This document shows positions 15,657 through 26,200 of a DNA stretch of 27,500 bases, in pieces (position 1 is the first letter of the stretch; every line of letters begins with the position of its first letter). The notes under the pieces are model-generated. The model made no database searches and had not been told where the DNA came from. It saw only the letters and a list, made by a program, of their open reading frames with translations. Source of the DNA: Symbiodinium natans. Taxonomy: Eukaryota; Sar; Dinophyceae; Suessiales; Symbiodiniaceae. The stretch covers positions 357,499-384,998 of the forward strand of contig CAJNDS010002138.1 of assembly GCA_905221605.1 (NCBI GenBank), given 5' to 3'. Made by a program: the position numbers and the translations under genes.

Positions 15657-16250
15657 GGTTAAACCCTAAACCCTAAACCCTACACCCTAAACCTTTTCAG
15701 GGTGGAGTCGCAGGACTCGGGTGTTGGGTTCGGGGAAGCAGGAGCCAGGATTTCAAGCTGCAATGGTTTCGTCCCGCTATCAAACCCTAAACCCTGAACC
15801 CTGAACCCGAAACCCTAAACCCTAAACCCTAAACCCTGACTGTGAGCTCCGGCATAGCAGGCAGACGGCGACCCTGCTCCACCTCCCTCAATCGCCCTGC
15901 CTACAGCCTTGAACGCCTTGACCCACCCGAAGCCCTACTTGGAGGTTCATATTTAGGGTTTAGGGCTGAGGGCTTAGGGCTTAGGGCTTAGTGTTTAGGG
16001 TTTAGGGTTTAGGGCTTAGGGTTTAGGGTTTAGGGTTTAGGGTTTAGGGCTTAGGGTTTAGGGTTTAGGGCTTAGGGTTTTTGCCCCAACTGTCAGTCTG
16101 CTCATGCCCTACTTGGGGACATAGGGGGCCTTATGAGTAGAGTGATAGCTGGGCTCCAAGTAAACCCTCGCGGCCTAAAGCCTAAACCCTAAACCCTAAA
16201 CCCTAAGCCCGAAACCTAAACCCTAATCCCTAAACCTTTATCCTACAACA
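15657..16250. repeat. Cluster of telomere-like arrays in both orientations
   Basis: CCCTAAA at 15657-15695 and 15781-15838, then TTTAGGG mixed with GGGCTTA at 15953-16081, then CCCTAAA at 16171-16250. Unique spacers are about 85-115 bp. Confidence 0.85.
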
Positions 16251-16349
16251 GCCCCTTTGCAAAGGCCGGGCAGCATTGTGTGGGCCCTCGCCAACGATTG
16301 CAGCCCCAAAAGTAGCCTCGGCTCGAAGGTTCACGACCTGAAAACCTTC

Positions 16350-17252
16350 AACCCTAAACCCCAAACCCTAAACCCCAAACCCTAAGCCCTAAACCCTAAA
16401 CCCTAAACCCCAAACCCTAAACCCTAAACCCTAAATCCCAAACCACTCAACCCGAACCCGAATCTCTGGACTCTAGGTTGGGTCCTCAGATACAAGCAAC
16501 CCAACATACGCATAGCTACCCTTGAATCTGGTATCGTGTGGGCAAGGAAGCGTAAGCTTTCAGCCCCAAACCCTGAGCCCCAAACCCTGAACCCAACCCC
16601 CTAAACCCTAAACCGTAAACTCTAAACCCTAAACACTAAACCCTAAACCCTAAACCCTAAACCCTAAACCCTAAACCCTAAACCCTGTACTGCCGGGCAC
16701 GTGCGAAGTTTGAAGAAAGGCAAACGGCAAATGAGCACGGCAACGTGCTCAGGGTGGAGGGCGTGATGATCCCTGAGGTCTCATAATTTAAGGGCTTAGG
16801 GCTTAGGGCCCTAACCCCTAAACCCTAATACCAAAACCCTAAACCCTACACCCCTAAAAAGTTCGAACCCTTCTGAACGCCCAAGAACATGAGCCGCCCG
16901 TGTCCCTCTGGATGGGTGAGGAGTTGATGGACTCGCACCTTCGCACGCCCCAGGCTCTCACAGGTTTAGGGTTCAGGGTTTAGGGTTTAGGGTTTAGGGT
17001 TTAGGGTTTAGGGTTTAGGGTTTAGGGTTTAGGGTTTAGGGCTGAGGGTTTAGGGCTGAAGGTTTAGGGCCTTGAGAGGACGAAGCCCTGAGAGAACCTG
17101 ACTGAAGGGCTGACACCCTGAAACCCTCTAAGGCCCTAGCAGGGCTCCGGGTTGAGGGTTCGGCGCTCAGGCAAGGATCTACTGAACCCTAAATCCTAAA
17201 CCCTGAACCCTAAACCCTAAATCCTAAACCCTAAACCCTAAACCCTAAACAC
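16350..17252. repeat. Cluster of telomere-like arrays in both orientations
   Basis: CCCTAAA at 16350-16444, 16566-16687 and 16790-16856 (the last begins with a short GGGCTTA stretch), TTTAGGG at 16964-17072, and CCCTAAA/CCTAAAT at 17184-17252. No gene in the spacers. Confidence 0.85.
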
Positions 17253-17525
17253 CTTGCATGCCCATGCTCATCGGATTCCTAGCGTGTGTCTTGGCAACGA
17301 CATGAGAAGCCCCCATCGACTCGCCCGTTCATGCGAGGCAGCCTCAGCACCTTCCACCCCTCCCCCTAGAACATCTAGGGCCTTAAGAATTCGAATAGGG
17401 TTTTTTTGGGGGGCTTTTAAGGGAATAACCTATGAGTAACTATATTCCGACCCCTATGCTAGAGTCCTTCAAGGGGCCACAACAAGGGAGCCTAGATCCC
17501 GAAAGGCCATGTAAAGTGGACCTCC
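17253..17525. other. Gene-free unique spacer
   Basis: A 61-codon plus-strand frame (17254-17439) has no domain and runs into a G-rich tract. A weak inverted repeat spans about 17381-17470. Nothing else seen. Confidence 0.5.
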
Positions 17526-18300
17526 CAAACCCTACCCTGAACCCTAAACCCTAAATCCTAAACCCTAAACCTGAAACCCCAAACCCCAAACCCTAAACCT
17601 TAAACCCTAAACCCTAAACCCTAAACCCTGAACCCTAAACCCTCAACCCTACACCGACTTCGGGCCCGCCACCTGCCAGAAGCGAGCGCTACGAGAATCC
17701 CATCCCGACTCCCGCAAGTGCGCCTCTTCGTAATGTCGCTGTACCTTGCTGAGGGTTTAGGGTTTCGGGTTTCGGGTTTAGGGTTTAGTGTTTTAGGGTT
17801 TAGGGTTTAGGGGTTAGGGGTTAGGGGTTAGGGGTTAGGGTTTAGGGTTTAGGGGTTAGGGGCTAGGTTTTAGGGTTTAGGGTTGTCTGAAAGGTCAGGT
17901 TTAGGCGGCCAGAGTTACTGAGGGTTCAGGGCCCAAGGCGAACGTTCTCTCATCTTCGGAAACAACACGAAGTCCGAAACTTGATCTGAAACCTTCCCTA
18001 AATCCTAAACCCTAAACCCTACCTAAACCCTACACCTCGAAACCTCAAACCCTGAATCCTACACCCTTATGAACCTGCGATCCTGAACCCCCTATTCATC
18101 CCCTCTGGCTGAGCCTTATGAACCACCAAACCCCAAACCCTAAACCCTAAACCCTAAACCCTAAACCCTAAAACCTAAACCCTAAACCCTAAATCCTAAA
18201 CCCTAAACCCTAAACCCTAAACCCTAAACCCTAAACCCTAAACCCGAAAGCCTAAAGCCTAAAGCCTAAACCCTAAACCCTAAACCAAACCCTAAACCCT
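17526..18300. repeat. Cluster of telomere-like arrays in both orientations
   Basis: CCCTAAA with CCCCAAA and CCTAAAT variants at 17526-17655, TTTAGGG with a local GGGGTTA block (about 17807-17840) at 17752-17886, degenerate CCCTAAA at 17996-18070, and a long CCCTAAA array at 18128-18300. Confidence 0.85.
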
Positions 18301-18390
18301 TCCAAGCTCTGAGGGGGCAGGTGGCTCGTAGCCCATCTGGCAAATGCATCGGTAGTGGTGGCACTCGGTCGGACCAAGCTGCCTGGGCTC

Positions 18391-18500
18391 TGGGGGTTTG
18401 GGGTTTGGGGTTTAGGTTTTTGGGGTTTGGGGTTTGGGGTTTGGGGTTTGGGGTTTGGGGTTTGGGGTTTGGGGTTTGGGGTTTGGGGTTTGGGGTTTTT
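18391..18500. repeat. Homogeneous TTTGGGG array
   Basis: GGGGTTT units; 18421-18497 holds about 11 perfect consecutive copies. This variant differs from the TTTAGGG consensus by one base in every unit. Proteins such as repeated GVWGLGF are shadows of this repeat. Confidence 0.92.
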
Positions 18501-18640
18501 TACGGGTAGGGTTTTGGTAGTCTCCCGTTGTGGTAACGTCAATGGGGCCGCGAAGGAACAGGGGGTCCGCGCCCTAAGTTTCGGGATTCGAGGTCTGAAC
18601 CCTAAACCCCAAACCCCAAACCCTAAACACTAAACCTAAA

Positions 18641-19230
18641 GGAGGGCTTCAGGTTTTAGGGGGTTTTGGGCTGGAGATGATCTCCATGCTGGGAAGATCT
18701 GGCTCTCTTAGCCCTGTCTTTCATGGACGATCTCCAACGCTGGCATCACGACTTCTCAGTCGTTGAAGCATTGAGGTTGAGTCTCGGTGGCTGGTGCACA
18801 ATGGCCTTGAAAAAGAGAACCCTAAATGCCCAAAACCCTGAACCCTTTTTGCTTTAGGGGACTAGAGATCCTAACCCAAGAAAGGGAAGAAGGGAGCTAC
18901 GTGTAGGCGAACATAAGAAAACTACCAAGTTACCACAATGTTCTCTATAGTAATGAAGAGGTTTTCCATATGAAGGTACCTTCATTCAACTCCCACAAGA
19001 AAAAGCAACCGGTGGGTGTTACTTTGTTGGTTCAAGTGCCAAGGCTGGCTGTAGAGGCCAGTTGAACTGAAATGGGTCAAAACCGTAATCTTGAGGTAGT
19101 TGCATATTCAGGGCCTAAATTGTGAACCCTGTAAACCCATAATATGCCTGCAAAGACTCAAGAAAGGGCCCATACTTCAGAACCCTTTTAAGAAGGTGAA
19201 GGATCACAGAAAGGGAGTACGGAACTTCGC
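18641..19230. other. 590 bp of unique, gene-free DNA
   Basis: The longest non-repetitive stretch in the middle of the window. It has a 14-bp palindrome TGAAGGTACCTTCA around 18972-18985 and two similar GATCTCC-containing words near 18677 and 18727. No reading frame or RNA gene is recognised. Confidence 0.55.
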
Positions 19231-19513
19231 TAAACCTAAACCATAAACCCTAAACCCTGACCATAAATCCTAACCAAAAACCCTAAATCCAAAACCCTAA
19301 ACCCTGAACCCTAAATCCTAAACCCGTAAACCCTGTACTAGGATTCGTTTCGATCGACGGCTGTTGGGGCAGCTTTAAGGCACCTGCGGGCCAAACCACA
19401 GTTCAGGGTTTAGGGTTTAGGGTTTAGGGTTTGGGGTTTGGGGTTTAGGGTTTAGGGTTTAGGGTTTAGGGTTTAGGGTCCAGGGTTTAGGGTTTAGGGT
19501 TTAGGGTTTAGGG
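19231..19513. repeat. Degenerate CCCTAAA then inverted TTTAGGG array
   Basis: CCATAAA/CCCTAAA/CCTAAAT units at about 19231-19336. After 68 bp of unique DNA, TTTAGGG with two TTTGGGG units runs from 19405 to 19513. Confidence 0.85.
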
Positions 19514-20237
19514 CCGCCCAAAAAGTCCAAAAACCTGTAATCATCAAGGTTGTAGGATGTAGGGCCCGGAAGAGCAAGATTTGGGATGGAGAGCCCAGGC
19601 CCCTAAACTCCAAAACCCAACAAAACCCGACCCAAAAAGCCCTAAACCCCCCCACCCTACAGCCCTAAGGGGGGGGGTTGAGGGAATGTGGAGAACGGTG
19701 AGGGCTTCTAGGGTAAACCCCACCCCCTCGAATAAACACCTACATGGCCCTAAGCCCCATCGCCACAAACAACCTGACTCTCGCGCTCCAGGCACTTGCC
19801 GCAGTGGTAGATCAAGCACCAAGTTCCTGCTCAGCTTCAGTGGGTTTGGAGGGGGGGGGTTCGGGCCTTGGGGTTTAGGGCGGTCAACAACTTAAACACT
19901 CAAATATGGCCTGGGTGTTCTGGGGTCACTCACGGGTGTGGCCAACGATTTCAGAGAAACACGAAACCCTGACTACTTGAACTTGCAAGCAATATCCCCA
20001 CAACCCTCCCGAACCATAAACGCAGAAAGCTATGAAGCCCAGGCCCAAAACCCGGCGATGACCCCTGAACTCCACACGCTGAGCCCCCAAACCCCAATGC
20101 CTGGAAGCCCTAAGCCCTACTACCCTAGTACCCAATACCCAAACTTAACCCCTTAACCCCGCCCAGCCCTATTCCGAAAGTGCTAAAAGCCTTGAAGCCC
20201 CTAGAGACTGCACCCTAAGCCCCAAGATGACCTCATA
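19514..20237. other. Gene-free C-rich DNA
   Basis: Frames of 60-104 codons exist on both strands but have low complexity, no domains and no supporting context. Isolated CCCTAA words suggest decayed repeats. Confidence 0.5.
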
Positions 20238-20690
20238 TATAGGGTTTAGGGTTTAGGGCTTAGGGTTTAGGGCTTAGGGGCCCCGAAAACCTCCAACGTC
20301 CCCGAAACACCCCCGAAGCCTCAACCCTAAACCCTAAACCCTAAACCCTGGACCCTGGACCCTGAACCATAAACCCTAACCCTAAACCCTAAACCCCAAA
20401 CCCTAGACCGCAACCAAACCTGTTCCCAAGCCGGGCCTGTTTCGCGCTTTCCCTGCCACCGGGACATGTCGCCGCCTCTTGCAGAGAACCCGAACCCCAA
20501 CAGCCCGCAAGGGGCCCTAAACCTCAACCCCCATCATGAACCACCGGAAGGGAAAACCCTAGCCCCGAAAGCCTAGCCCGAAGCCCTCCATGAACCACCC
20601 ACCATGAACGTGAGGGGGTTGAGGGTTTCAGGTTTGTGGCTAACCCCAACCCCTAAACCCTAAACCCTAAACCCCATAAACCCAAATCTG
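20238..20690. repeat. Short telomere-like arrays in both orientations
   Basis: TTTAGGG/GGGCTTA at 20239-20279, CCCTAAA with CCCTGGA units at 20323-20407, and CCCTAAA at 20645-20683. The spacer 20408-20644 holds no gene. Confidence 0.75.
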
Positions 20691-20824
20691 GGGCCGCCGG
20701 CCCTCTGAGGCATTGGACTGCGCCACGATCTTTGCCGCCTCTCCCAAGTGCTGCTCTTCGTTAGGGTTCACGGTATAGAGCTTAGAGTTTGGGGTTTAGG
20801 GCTTATCGATTGGTTTATGTCTAC

Positions 20825-20850
20825 TATATATATATATATATATATATATA
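20825..20850. repeat. TA dinucleotide microsatellite
   Basis: About 13 uninterrupted TA/AT units in otherwise unique DNA. Confidence 0.95.
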
Positions 20851-20987
20851 AGGGCATGGAGACTGTTGCCAACCCCCCCCTCCCCCTCTCTACAGGCTAC
20901 AGGAACAGCACGAGGCTCACTGCGACCTCTCTCGGATGCAAGCAGCACGCCCACGCTCACTGCAGGATTGAGAGATTACATGACAGC

Positions 20988-21055
20988 AACCCTAAACCCT
21001 GAACCCTAAACCCTAGACCCTAAACCCTAAACCCCAAAAGCCTAAAACCCTAAAC
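20988..21055. repeat. CCCTAAA array
   Basis: About nine units with single-base variants, about 270 bp beyond the 3' end of the PQQ gene. Confidence 0.8.
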
Positions 21056-21235
21056 AGGACAGGAGAAGTGCCGGGCTCACCAAAGGCGGCTAGGAGAAGT
21101 TTAGGGTTTAGGAGCACGCAGGCGAGCAGATGGCTCGTCACCCCTAGGACTCACATGAAGGCAGCCACGCCTACTTCTGAGGGCGGCTCCAAAACTGCTG
21201 ATGTCATACTTAGTTGTCCAGCAACCTAGGGAACT

Positions 21236-21307
21236 AAAGGCTAACCTTTGGGATTACATAGGGATTATAATACGCCAGAAGGGTTAAAGGTTACCTACTC
21301 TGCTGCT
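21236..21307 (+). repeat. 72-bp dispersed repeat, copy 1
   Basis: Matches 26464-26535 without gaps at roughly three quarters of positions. Both copies begin AAAGGCTAACCT and have a similar word near the other end (AAAGGTTACCT here). This copy starts 19 bp beyond the PQQ stop codon, so it probably lies in the 3' untranslated region. Strand is arbitrary. Confidence 0.7.
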
Positions 21308-21325
21308 GATATCATCTCAGCGAGA

Positions 21326-23228
21326 TCACTTCTTGAACACGAAGAGCGAGTCGCAGGAGGCGATTGCCATCATGCCTGGAGCAACCGCCGGGGAGGAGGA
21401 TCCAGAGAAGGCTGCCTTGGTATCATAAAGCTGCGACTCCTCATCTCCAAAGATCGTGCCATCACCGTCCATGTCACGGAGGGCATAGAAGTTTCCATCC
21501 TCATGGCCCACAAAGACCGTCCCCTCCGCGTCGATGGTGGGCGCGCTCCAGCCGTTGGGTAGGCACACGCTGCGGACGCCCACGATCCTTAGAGCTTCTC
21601 AGGCCCTTGGGTTCTTAGTAGGGAATGAGGGAATTAGGGCCCTATACATACCCTTTTAAGAGATTGTATAGGGTACCTCATTCCCTCATTCCCTACTAAG
21701 AACCAGCCAGCAGATGGAGGTGCACGCTCCCGACCCCCCATGTAGGGTTGAGGGCTGAAGGTTTCAGGGTTAGGGCTCTCGCGAAAGCGAGACACTATTC
21801 TTCCACTTCTGGGGTTTTGTAGTATTTGGGGGCAGGAGCAGAGTGGGATTTTACTAATTGGGCAAGGGATTGCGATCAAACAGTCTTGGCATTGGCCGCG
21901 TATGTTGTAGTATTTCAATGCAAGCCATGGATCATGTCTGGCACCCTAAACCCTAAACCCTAGGCCCTAGACCCTAGACCCTAAACCCTAAACCCTGATC
22001 CAATTTCTACGGTTCATCTTTGGCCAAGGAACGTGCGTTCTACCAGGCCTTCGAGGTCTCCCGCCTGCACCAGACCCTTCTGCGCTGGCCCATGGAAGAC
22101 CCAGCGCAGGTCTCCAGTGTCTGCATCGTAAACATGGACATCGCAGGAGGCTCCTTGGCGCACTTGCTGACACAGGGGCATGACCACGGACATGCCGGGC
22201 AGATTCTTCACCTTGCCGACGGCCGGGGCATTGTTGGGTGGTCGCGGAGTCACCTCCTGCCAGACCAGCGCACCGGTGCTGAGGTTGTATGCACTCAGCG
22301 TGCCAGGGTTGTATTCGCCGTTGGCAAACTGGGCATCTGGGGGCTGGTAGTCGGGGGGGTGGTTGTTGTTCACCGTGAAGACCATCCCGTTGCCCACGGC
22401 TGCGCCCCCGTCTGTCCAAGTGCCGTTCTTGCCGCCGCTTTTCCAAATGACCTGGCCGGTGTGCAGGTCCAGTCGGTAGGCCTTGCCGGTCATGTCCTGA
22501 AACACGAAGTCGCCCTTGTCGACAAAAAGGGGCAGGAAGTTCCAAATGGCAGTGTCGGGGGCATATGTCCAGAGCTGTTTACCGGTGCTTGCGTTCAGAG
22601 CCTTGACCAAGTGGTTGGCCGATCCTTGCGGGGAGGGCTCGCGACAATCGCTGGCAGCAAGAACCACACCGTCCTTGGCCATGGTGAACCCGTTGTCCTG
22701 GCAGATTTCGCTTGAAACCTGGGTCTTCCACCCCAACTTGCCATCTTCCATGTTCAGGGCGACCACGTTCCCGTGCGTGTCACTTCCGTAGATCATCCCG
22801 TTGAGCAGGGACGGGGCATCCATCATCTCGGCAGGCAGCGACGCATACTCCCATAACAACTTGCCACTCGGATCGAACTTCCGAACTCCATCTGCTCCAC
22901 TGAGGTAGACATTGCTCAGCTGGTCGATGACAGAGCCATACGTCAGGGTGTGGAACCTTCCGAGGGGATGAGACCAGTTCCAAGCGAACCGGGCGGAGAG
23001 ATCGAAAGGTGCCGCGTGTTTGGCCACACCATAGTTGGGGAAGTTGCCCCGACCCGAAGACCAATGGTACTCAACCTCCTTCTTTGCAGCGCCGTCACGC
23101 GCGAGCGCCTTCGCCTGGATGAAGGAGAGGCCCTGGCGGTCGGCTTCCTTGCAGTCCCCCTCGATGGCATCCCCGAGGCAACCAGTCCAGAAGGCAGCTG
23201 CGACCATGGCCCGAAACATCCTGGTCAT
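21326..23228 (-). CDS. PQQ-like beta-propeller protein, secreted or membrane-facing, two exons
   Basis: Exon 1 is 23228-22033, exon 2 is 21569-21326; together 1,440 nt, a 479-aa protein plus stop. The ATG at 23228 precedes a hydrophobic putative signal peptide (residues about 4-22). Blade-type repeats with a YxLD/AYNxxTGxxxW pattern place tryptophans at 126, 167, 220, 262, 323 and 376. A seventh blade is encoded by exon 2 (TVFVGHEDGNFYALRD, 416-431). These match the PQQ-binding-like repeat family (BamB or quinoprotein-dehydrogenase type propellers); no catalytic domain is present, so the role is unknown and binding of PQQ is not shown. Residues 431-442 (DMDGDGTIFGDE) fit an EF-hand-type calcium loop. 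The splice junction is inferred: donor GT at 22032 and acceptor AG at 21570 restore frame through ERT-VCLPNGW. The ending ASCDSLFVFKK is uninterrupted. Confidence 0.85.
21570..22032 (-). other. Intron of the PQQ-propeller gene
   Basis: 463 nt, inferred. The donor is GTTCC after the AC of a Thr codon; the acceptor is CCGCAG before CGTGTGC. Without splicing, exon 1 stops six codons further on. It holds a TTTAGGG/CCCTAAA patch near the donor (21948-21997) and a 95-bp hairpin near the acceptor (21610-21704). Confidence 0.75.
21610..21704. repeat. 95-bp hairpin element inside the intron
   Basis: Perfect 25-bp inverted arms (21610-21634 and 21680-21704), then an inner 9-bp stem CCCTATACA (21640-21648) with TGTATAGGG (21665-21673) and a 16-nt loop. 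It lies 40 bp from the splice acceptor. The arm symmetry suggests a recent MITE- or introner-like insertion. Confidence 0.85.
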
Positions 23229-23624
23229 GCCTTCAAAAGCTTTGTGAATGCTTACGAGATGTGGTGGATTGAACGAGGAAGGGCTTTTTTTAGGAAACTT
23301 GGCTTCGAAGCAGCCCCTAAACTGCCCTGAGCCTGAACGCCTCAGGTCACTAGGCAGCTATTGTCCCGCGGCCACGAGTGGCCATGCTGTCGTCAGCTGA
23401 AAGTTGAGGGTTTACGTACACGTACACTGCCGCGCCCTGACAGGAATGTTGGGGTCACAACACACGTCCTAAACCCTAAACAGCCCTGTCCACAAGCCCA
23501 AACCATCAAAGGTCGACTCCCACGACCCTCTCATGATAGACCCTACACCCGAGACCCTAAACCCAAACCCCTAAACCAACGCTTAGGAAACAAAAGCTAT
23601 CCCATCGTACTCCCCAGCTTGTGT
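23229..23624. other. Upstream region of the PQQ gene
   Basis: Presumed promoter and 5' untranslated region. No TATA-like or other promoter motif could be recognised with confidence, as is usual in dinoflagellates. Degenerate CCCTAAA words appear at about 23467-23577. Confidence 0.45.
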
Positions 23625-23757
23625 ATATATATACATATATATACATATATATACATATATATATATATACTATTTTTTTATATATAACATAACCTAGTAA
23701 ATATATTTATAGTTTATGTTTTAAAAGACACAATGTGTGTATATATATATATATACA
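23625..23757. repeat. AT-rich microsatellite region
   Basis: TATATATACA units repeated about four times, a longer TA run, an AT-rich spacer, and a second TGTGTATATATA run ending near 23757. Confidence 0.9.
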
Positions 23758-23925
23758 TAGAGGTATACACTGCCCAACATACCCCAATCCAACTAAATAG
23801 AGCCCCTTTCGTACTAGATCCGGCCTGGCGCTGCATAAGCTGAAGCGGGTCCTCTTTGGGGCAGTCGTCCGGCAAAGCCGCATCTGCGAATGGGCTCAGT
23901 TGTGCAAAGGCATCGACATCACCAT

Positions 23926-24019
23926 ACCCTAAACCCTAGGCCCTAAACCCTAAACCCTAAACCCTAAACCCTAAACCCTAAACCCTAAACCCTAAACCCT
24001 AAACCCTAAACCCTAACCC
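23926..24019. repeat. CCCTAAA array
   Basis: About 13 units, nearly perfect, with one CCCTAGG near the start. Confidence 0.92.
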
Positions 24020-24593
24020 CTGCCATCCATAGTCGTATGTTCAATACACTGTTGAGTTTTGGATATGAAGGCATGGGGTGCAGGGTTCCAGGTTCCTTTC
24101 GTTGCAAGCGCAGGGAGAAAAGCGAGATGCGAGCACGCAGAAGCCGAACTGCAATCCTGGACTGCTCAGACTGCATAGGTTTAGGGCCTAGGGTTTAGGG
24201 CTTAGGGTTTAAGGTTTAGGATTTAAGGCTTAGGGTGTAGGGACAACAGACATCTCACCGGCCTTCGCTGGCGAGCAGCACTCTCGCCAGCAAGGCGAGC
24301 CAAAAGTGCCGCCTGGGGCCGCCACGGCCCACACACGCCCCAAGCCCCAGAGCATGATACGACAGAACCTACTTGACCGCGATGGGCATTCTGGGGGTCG
24401 CGAATTCTACAGCTATACAAGGACTACAAGAGGAAATGTGAGGTGGGAAGGCGAAACACAGAAACACCCCTAAACCCTAAACCCTAAACCCTAAACCCTA
24501 AATTCTACGGACCCGAACCCCAAGGGGCCATGAGAACCCCAAGCCCTGAGCTTCGATGCGACTTCGGGCTTCAAGGTAGAAACCCTAGATCAA
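24020..24593. other. Gene-free DNA with two short telomere-like patches
   Basis: Degenerate TTTAGGG/GGGCTTA at about 24178-24240 and CCCTAAA at 24469-24503. A 65-codon minus-strand frame at 24223-24420 has no recognisable domain. Confidence 0.55.
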
Positions 24594-24807
24594 GGGTTTA
24601 GGGTTTAGGGTCTAGGGTTTAGGGTTTAGGGTTTGGGGTTTAGGGTTTAGGGTTTAGGGTTTAGGGTTTAGGGTTTAGGGTTTATGGTTTAGGGTTTCGG
24701 GTTTAGGGTTTAGGGTTTAGGGTTTAGGGTTTAGGGTTTAGGGTTTAGGGTTTAGGGTTTAGGGTTTAGGGTTTAGGGTTTAGGGTTTAGGGTTTAGGGT
24801 TTAGAGT
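24594..24807. repeat. Longest TTTAGGG array in the window
   Basis: About 30 units over 214 bp with a few single-base variants; the last 13 or so units are perfect. Confidence 0.95.
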
Positions 24808-24874
24808 CTTGGGCCGTTTAGGGCTTCAAGCCGCTGGGTGCGGGAGAATACGGAAGGTCTTTGGGTTCGGGCAT

Positions 24875-24891
24875 CCCCCCCCCCCCCCCCC
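24875..24891. repeat. C17 homopolymer
   Basis: Seventeen consecutive C; length may be unreliable in an assembly. Confidence 0.9.
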
Positions 24892-24947
24892 GCGGAGTGG
24901 AGTCGGCGCATCTTTGCTGAATGTACGCTGCATCTGGACAGATTCAC

Positions 24948-25036
24948 CCTCAACCCTCAACCCTACACCCTAAACCCTAAACCCTAAACCCTAAACCCTA
25001 AACCCCGAAACCCTAAACCCCGAAACCCTAAACCTT
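24948..25036. repeat. CCCTAAA array with CCCCGAAA variants
   Basis: About 12 units; two CCCCGAAA variants near the end. Orientation is opposite to the array at 24594. Confidence 0.88.
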
Positions 25037-25273
25037 TGACTGCAGGGCTCAAACCTTAAGACCCAAACCCCGAACGGCACCCTAAGCCCTCAGCCCTCAG
25101 CCCGAAGCCGGCCACCACCCCCTCCCCAAAACAATGCCTCCAAGGGGCATGTGGGGGCCCTCTTCGGGTGCGAAACAAACGCTGTCGTCTAGTAACAAAG
25201 GAGAATAGGGAGGGAGCTGACTTTGAGCCGGAGCGAGGCAGGGGAAGCTTGCCGACACGTTCGGGCCTCAGAA

Positions 25274-25400
25274 GGGGGGGGGGGGGGGGGGGGTTAGCGT
25301 TTAGCGTTTAGGGTTTAGGGTGTAGGGTTTAGGGTTTAGGGTTTAGGGTTTAGGGTTTAGGGTTTAGGGTTTTAAGGTTTAGGGTTTAGGGTTTAGGGTG
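25274..25400. repeat. G20 homopolymer and TTTAGGG array
   Basis: Twenty G (25274-25293), two TTAGCG variants, then about 13 TTTAGGG units to about 25400. Confidence 0.92.
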
Positions 25401-25892
25401 AGAGGTCTAGGGGCTCAGAATCTGGGTGCTCAGGGGTTGGGGTTTAGGTGCTCAGGGGTTTTAGGGCTAAGGCTTCAGGGATTGGGATCTCGGGTGCAGT
25501 TCGCCGGCTCGAGGACCAGGCAAACCCTAAATCCGGAGCAGTCTCCTGTGTTCCGTGCCCCGTAAGCCAGGAAGCTCTCAAGCCTTAAGCTCTTCAAACC
25601 CTTCCACCAAAACCCGCACCCTACAGTCTCACCCAAACAAACAACCTTGAAAACCCCCACCTCATCACAGACCCTCAAGCCCAAAACCCAAAACCTTTGA
25701 CACCCTCTGCAGCGTTCCCGAAAATTGAATCTGATCCCCGAGACCCAAGATCCAACCCAAAACCCTCCGCCAGCAAAAGCTTCAAGAAACGAAGTCCGAA
25801 ATCCCTAGGGCCAAAAAAACCCACACCCCTAAACTCCCTAACCCCCCACCCCCCCTCCAACCCTGGCCGCCCCACCCCCCTCCCCAACCCCC
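25401..25892. other. Gene-free, C-rich DNA
   Basis: No supported gene. 25780-25892 is strongly C-rich. A short CCCTAAA array follows at 25893-25921. Confidence 0.5.
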
Positions 25893-26010
25893 CTAAACCC
25901 TAAACCCTAAACCCTAAACCCCTCCAAGCGTGCCAGGAGCAGCCCGTGGCTCTTTGGGTGCCAGGTCCGCCAGCCAGTCTGGCAGGCCGCCGGGGCCCGT
26001 CTGAGCCAGT

Positions 26011-26200
26011 CTAGGGTCTAGGCTTAGGGTTTAGGGTTTAGGGTTTAGGGTTCAGGGTTCAGGGTTTAGGGTTCAGGGTTTAGGGTTTAGGGTTTAGGGT
26101 TTAGGGTTTAGGGTTTAGGGTTTAGGGTTTAGGGTTTAGGGTTTAGGGTTTAGGGTTTAGGGTTTAGGGTTTAGGGTTTAGGGTTAGGGTTTAGGGTTTA
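26011..26200. repeat. TTTAGGG array with interspersed TTCAGGG units
   Basis: About 26 units. TTCAGGG variants are confined to the first third, and the last 15 or so units are nearly perfect. Confidence 0.93.

Noticed and set aside
18273-18633. Frames with repeated GVWGLGF or PKPQTPN
   Set aside because: Direct translation of the TTTGGGG array.
21326-23228. Bacterial contamination as the source of the PQQ-like gene
   Set aside because: It needs an intron to be complete, and that intron and both flanks carry the same telomere-like repeats as the rest of the window.
23814-23932. Short plus-strand frame with ordinary amino-acid composition (LHKLKRVLFGAVVRQSR...)
   Set aside because: About 40 codons, no domain recognised, runs into a CCCTAAA array; possibly a gene fragment but not supportable.
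24594-24807. True chromosome end
   Set aside because: The longest array has only about 30 units, is flanked by unique DNA on both sides, and neighbouring arrays have opposite orientation.
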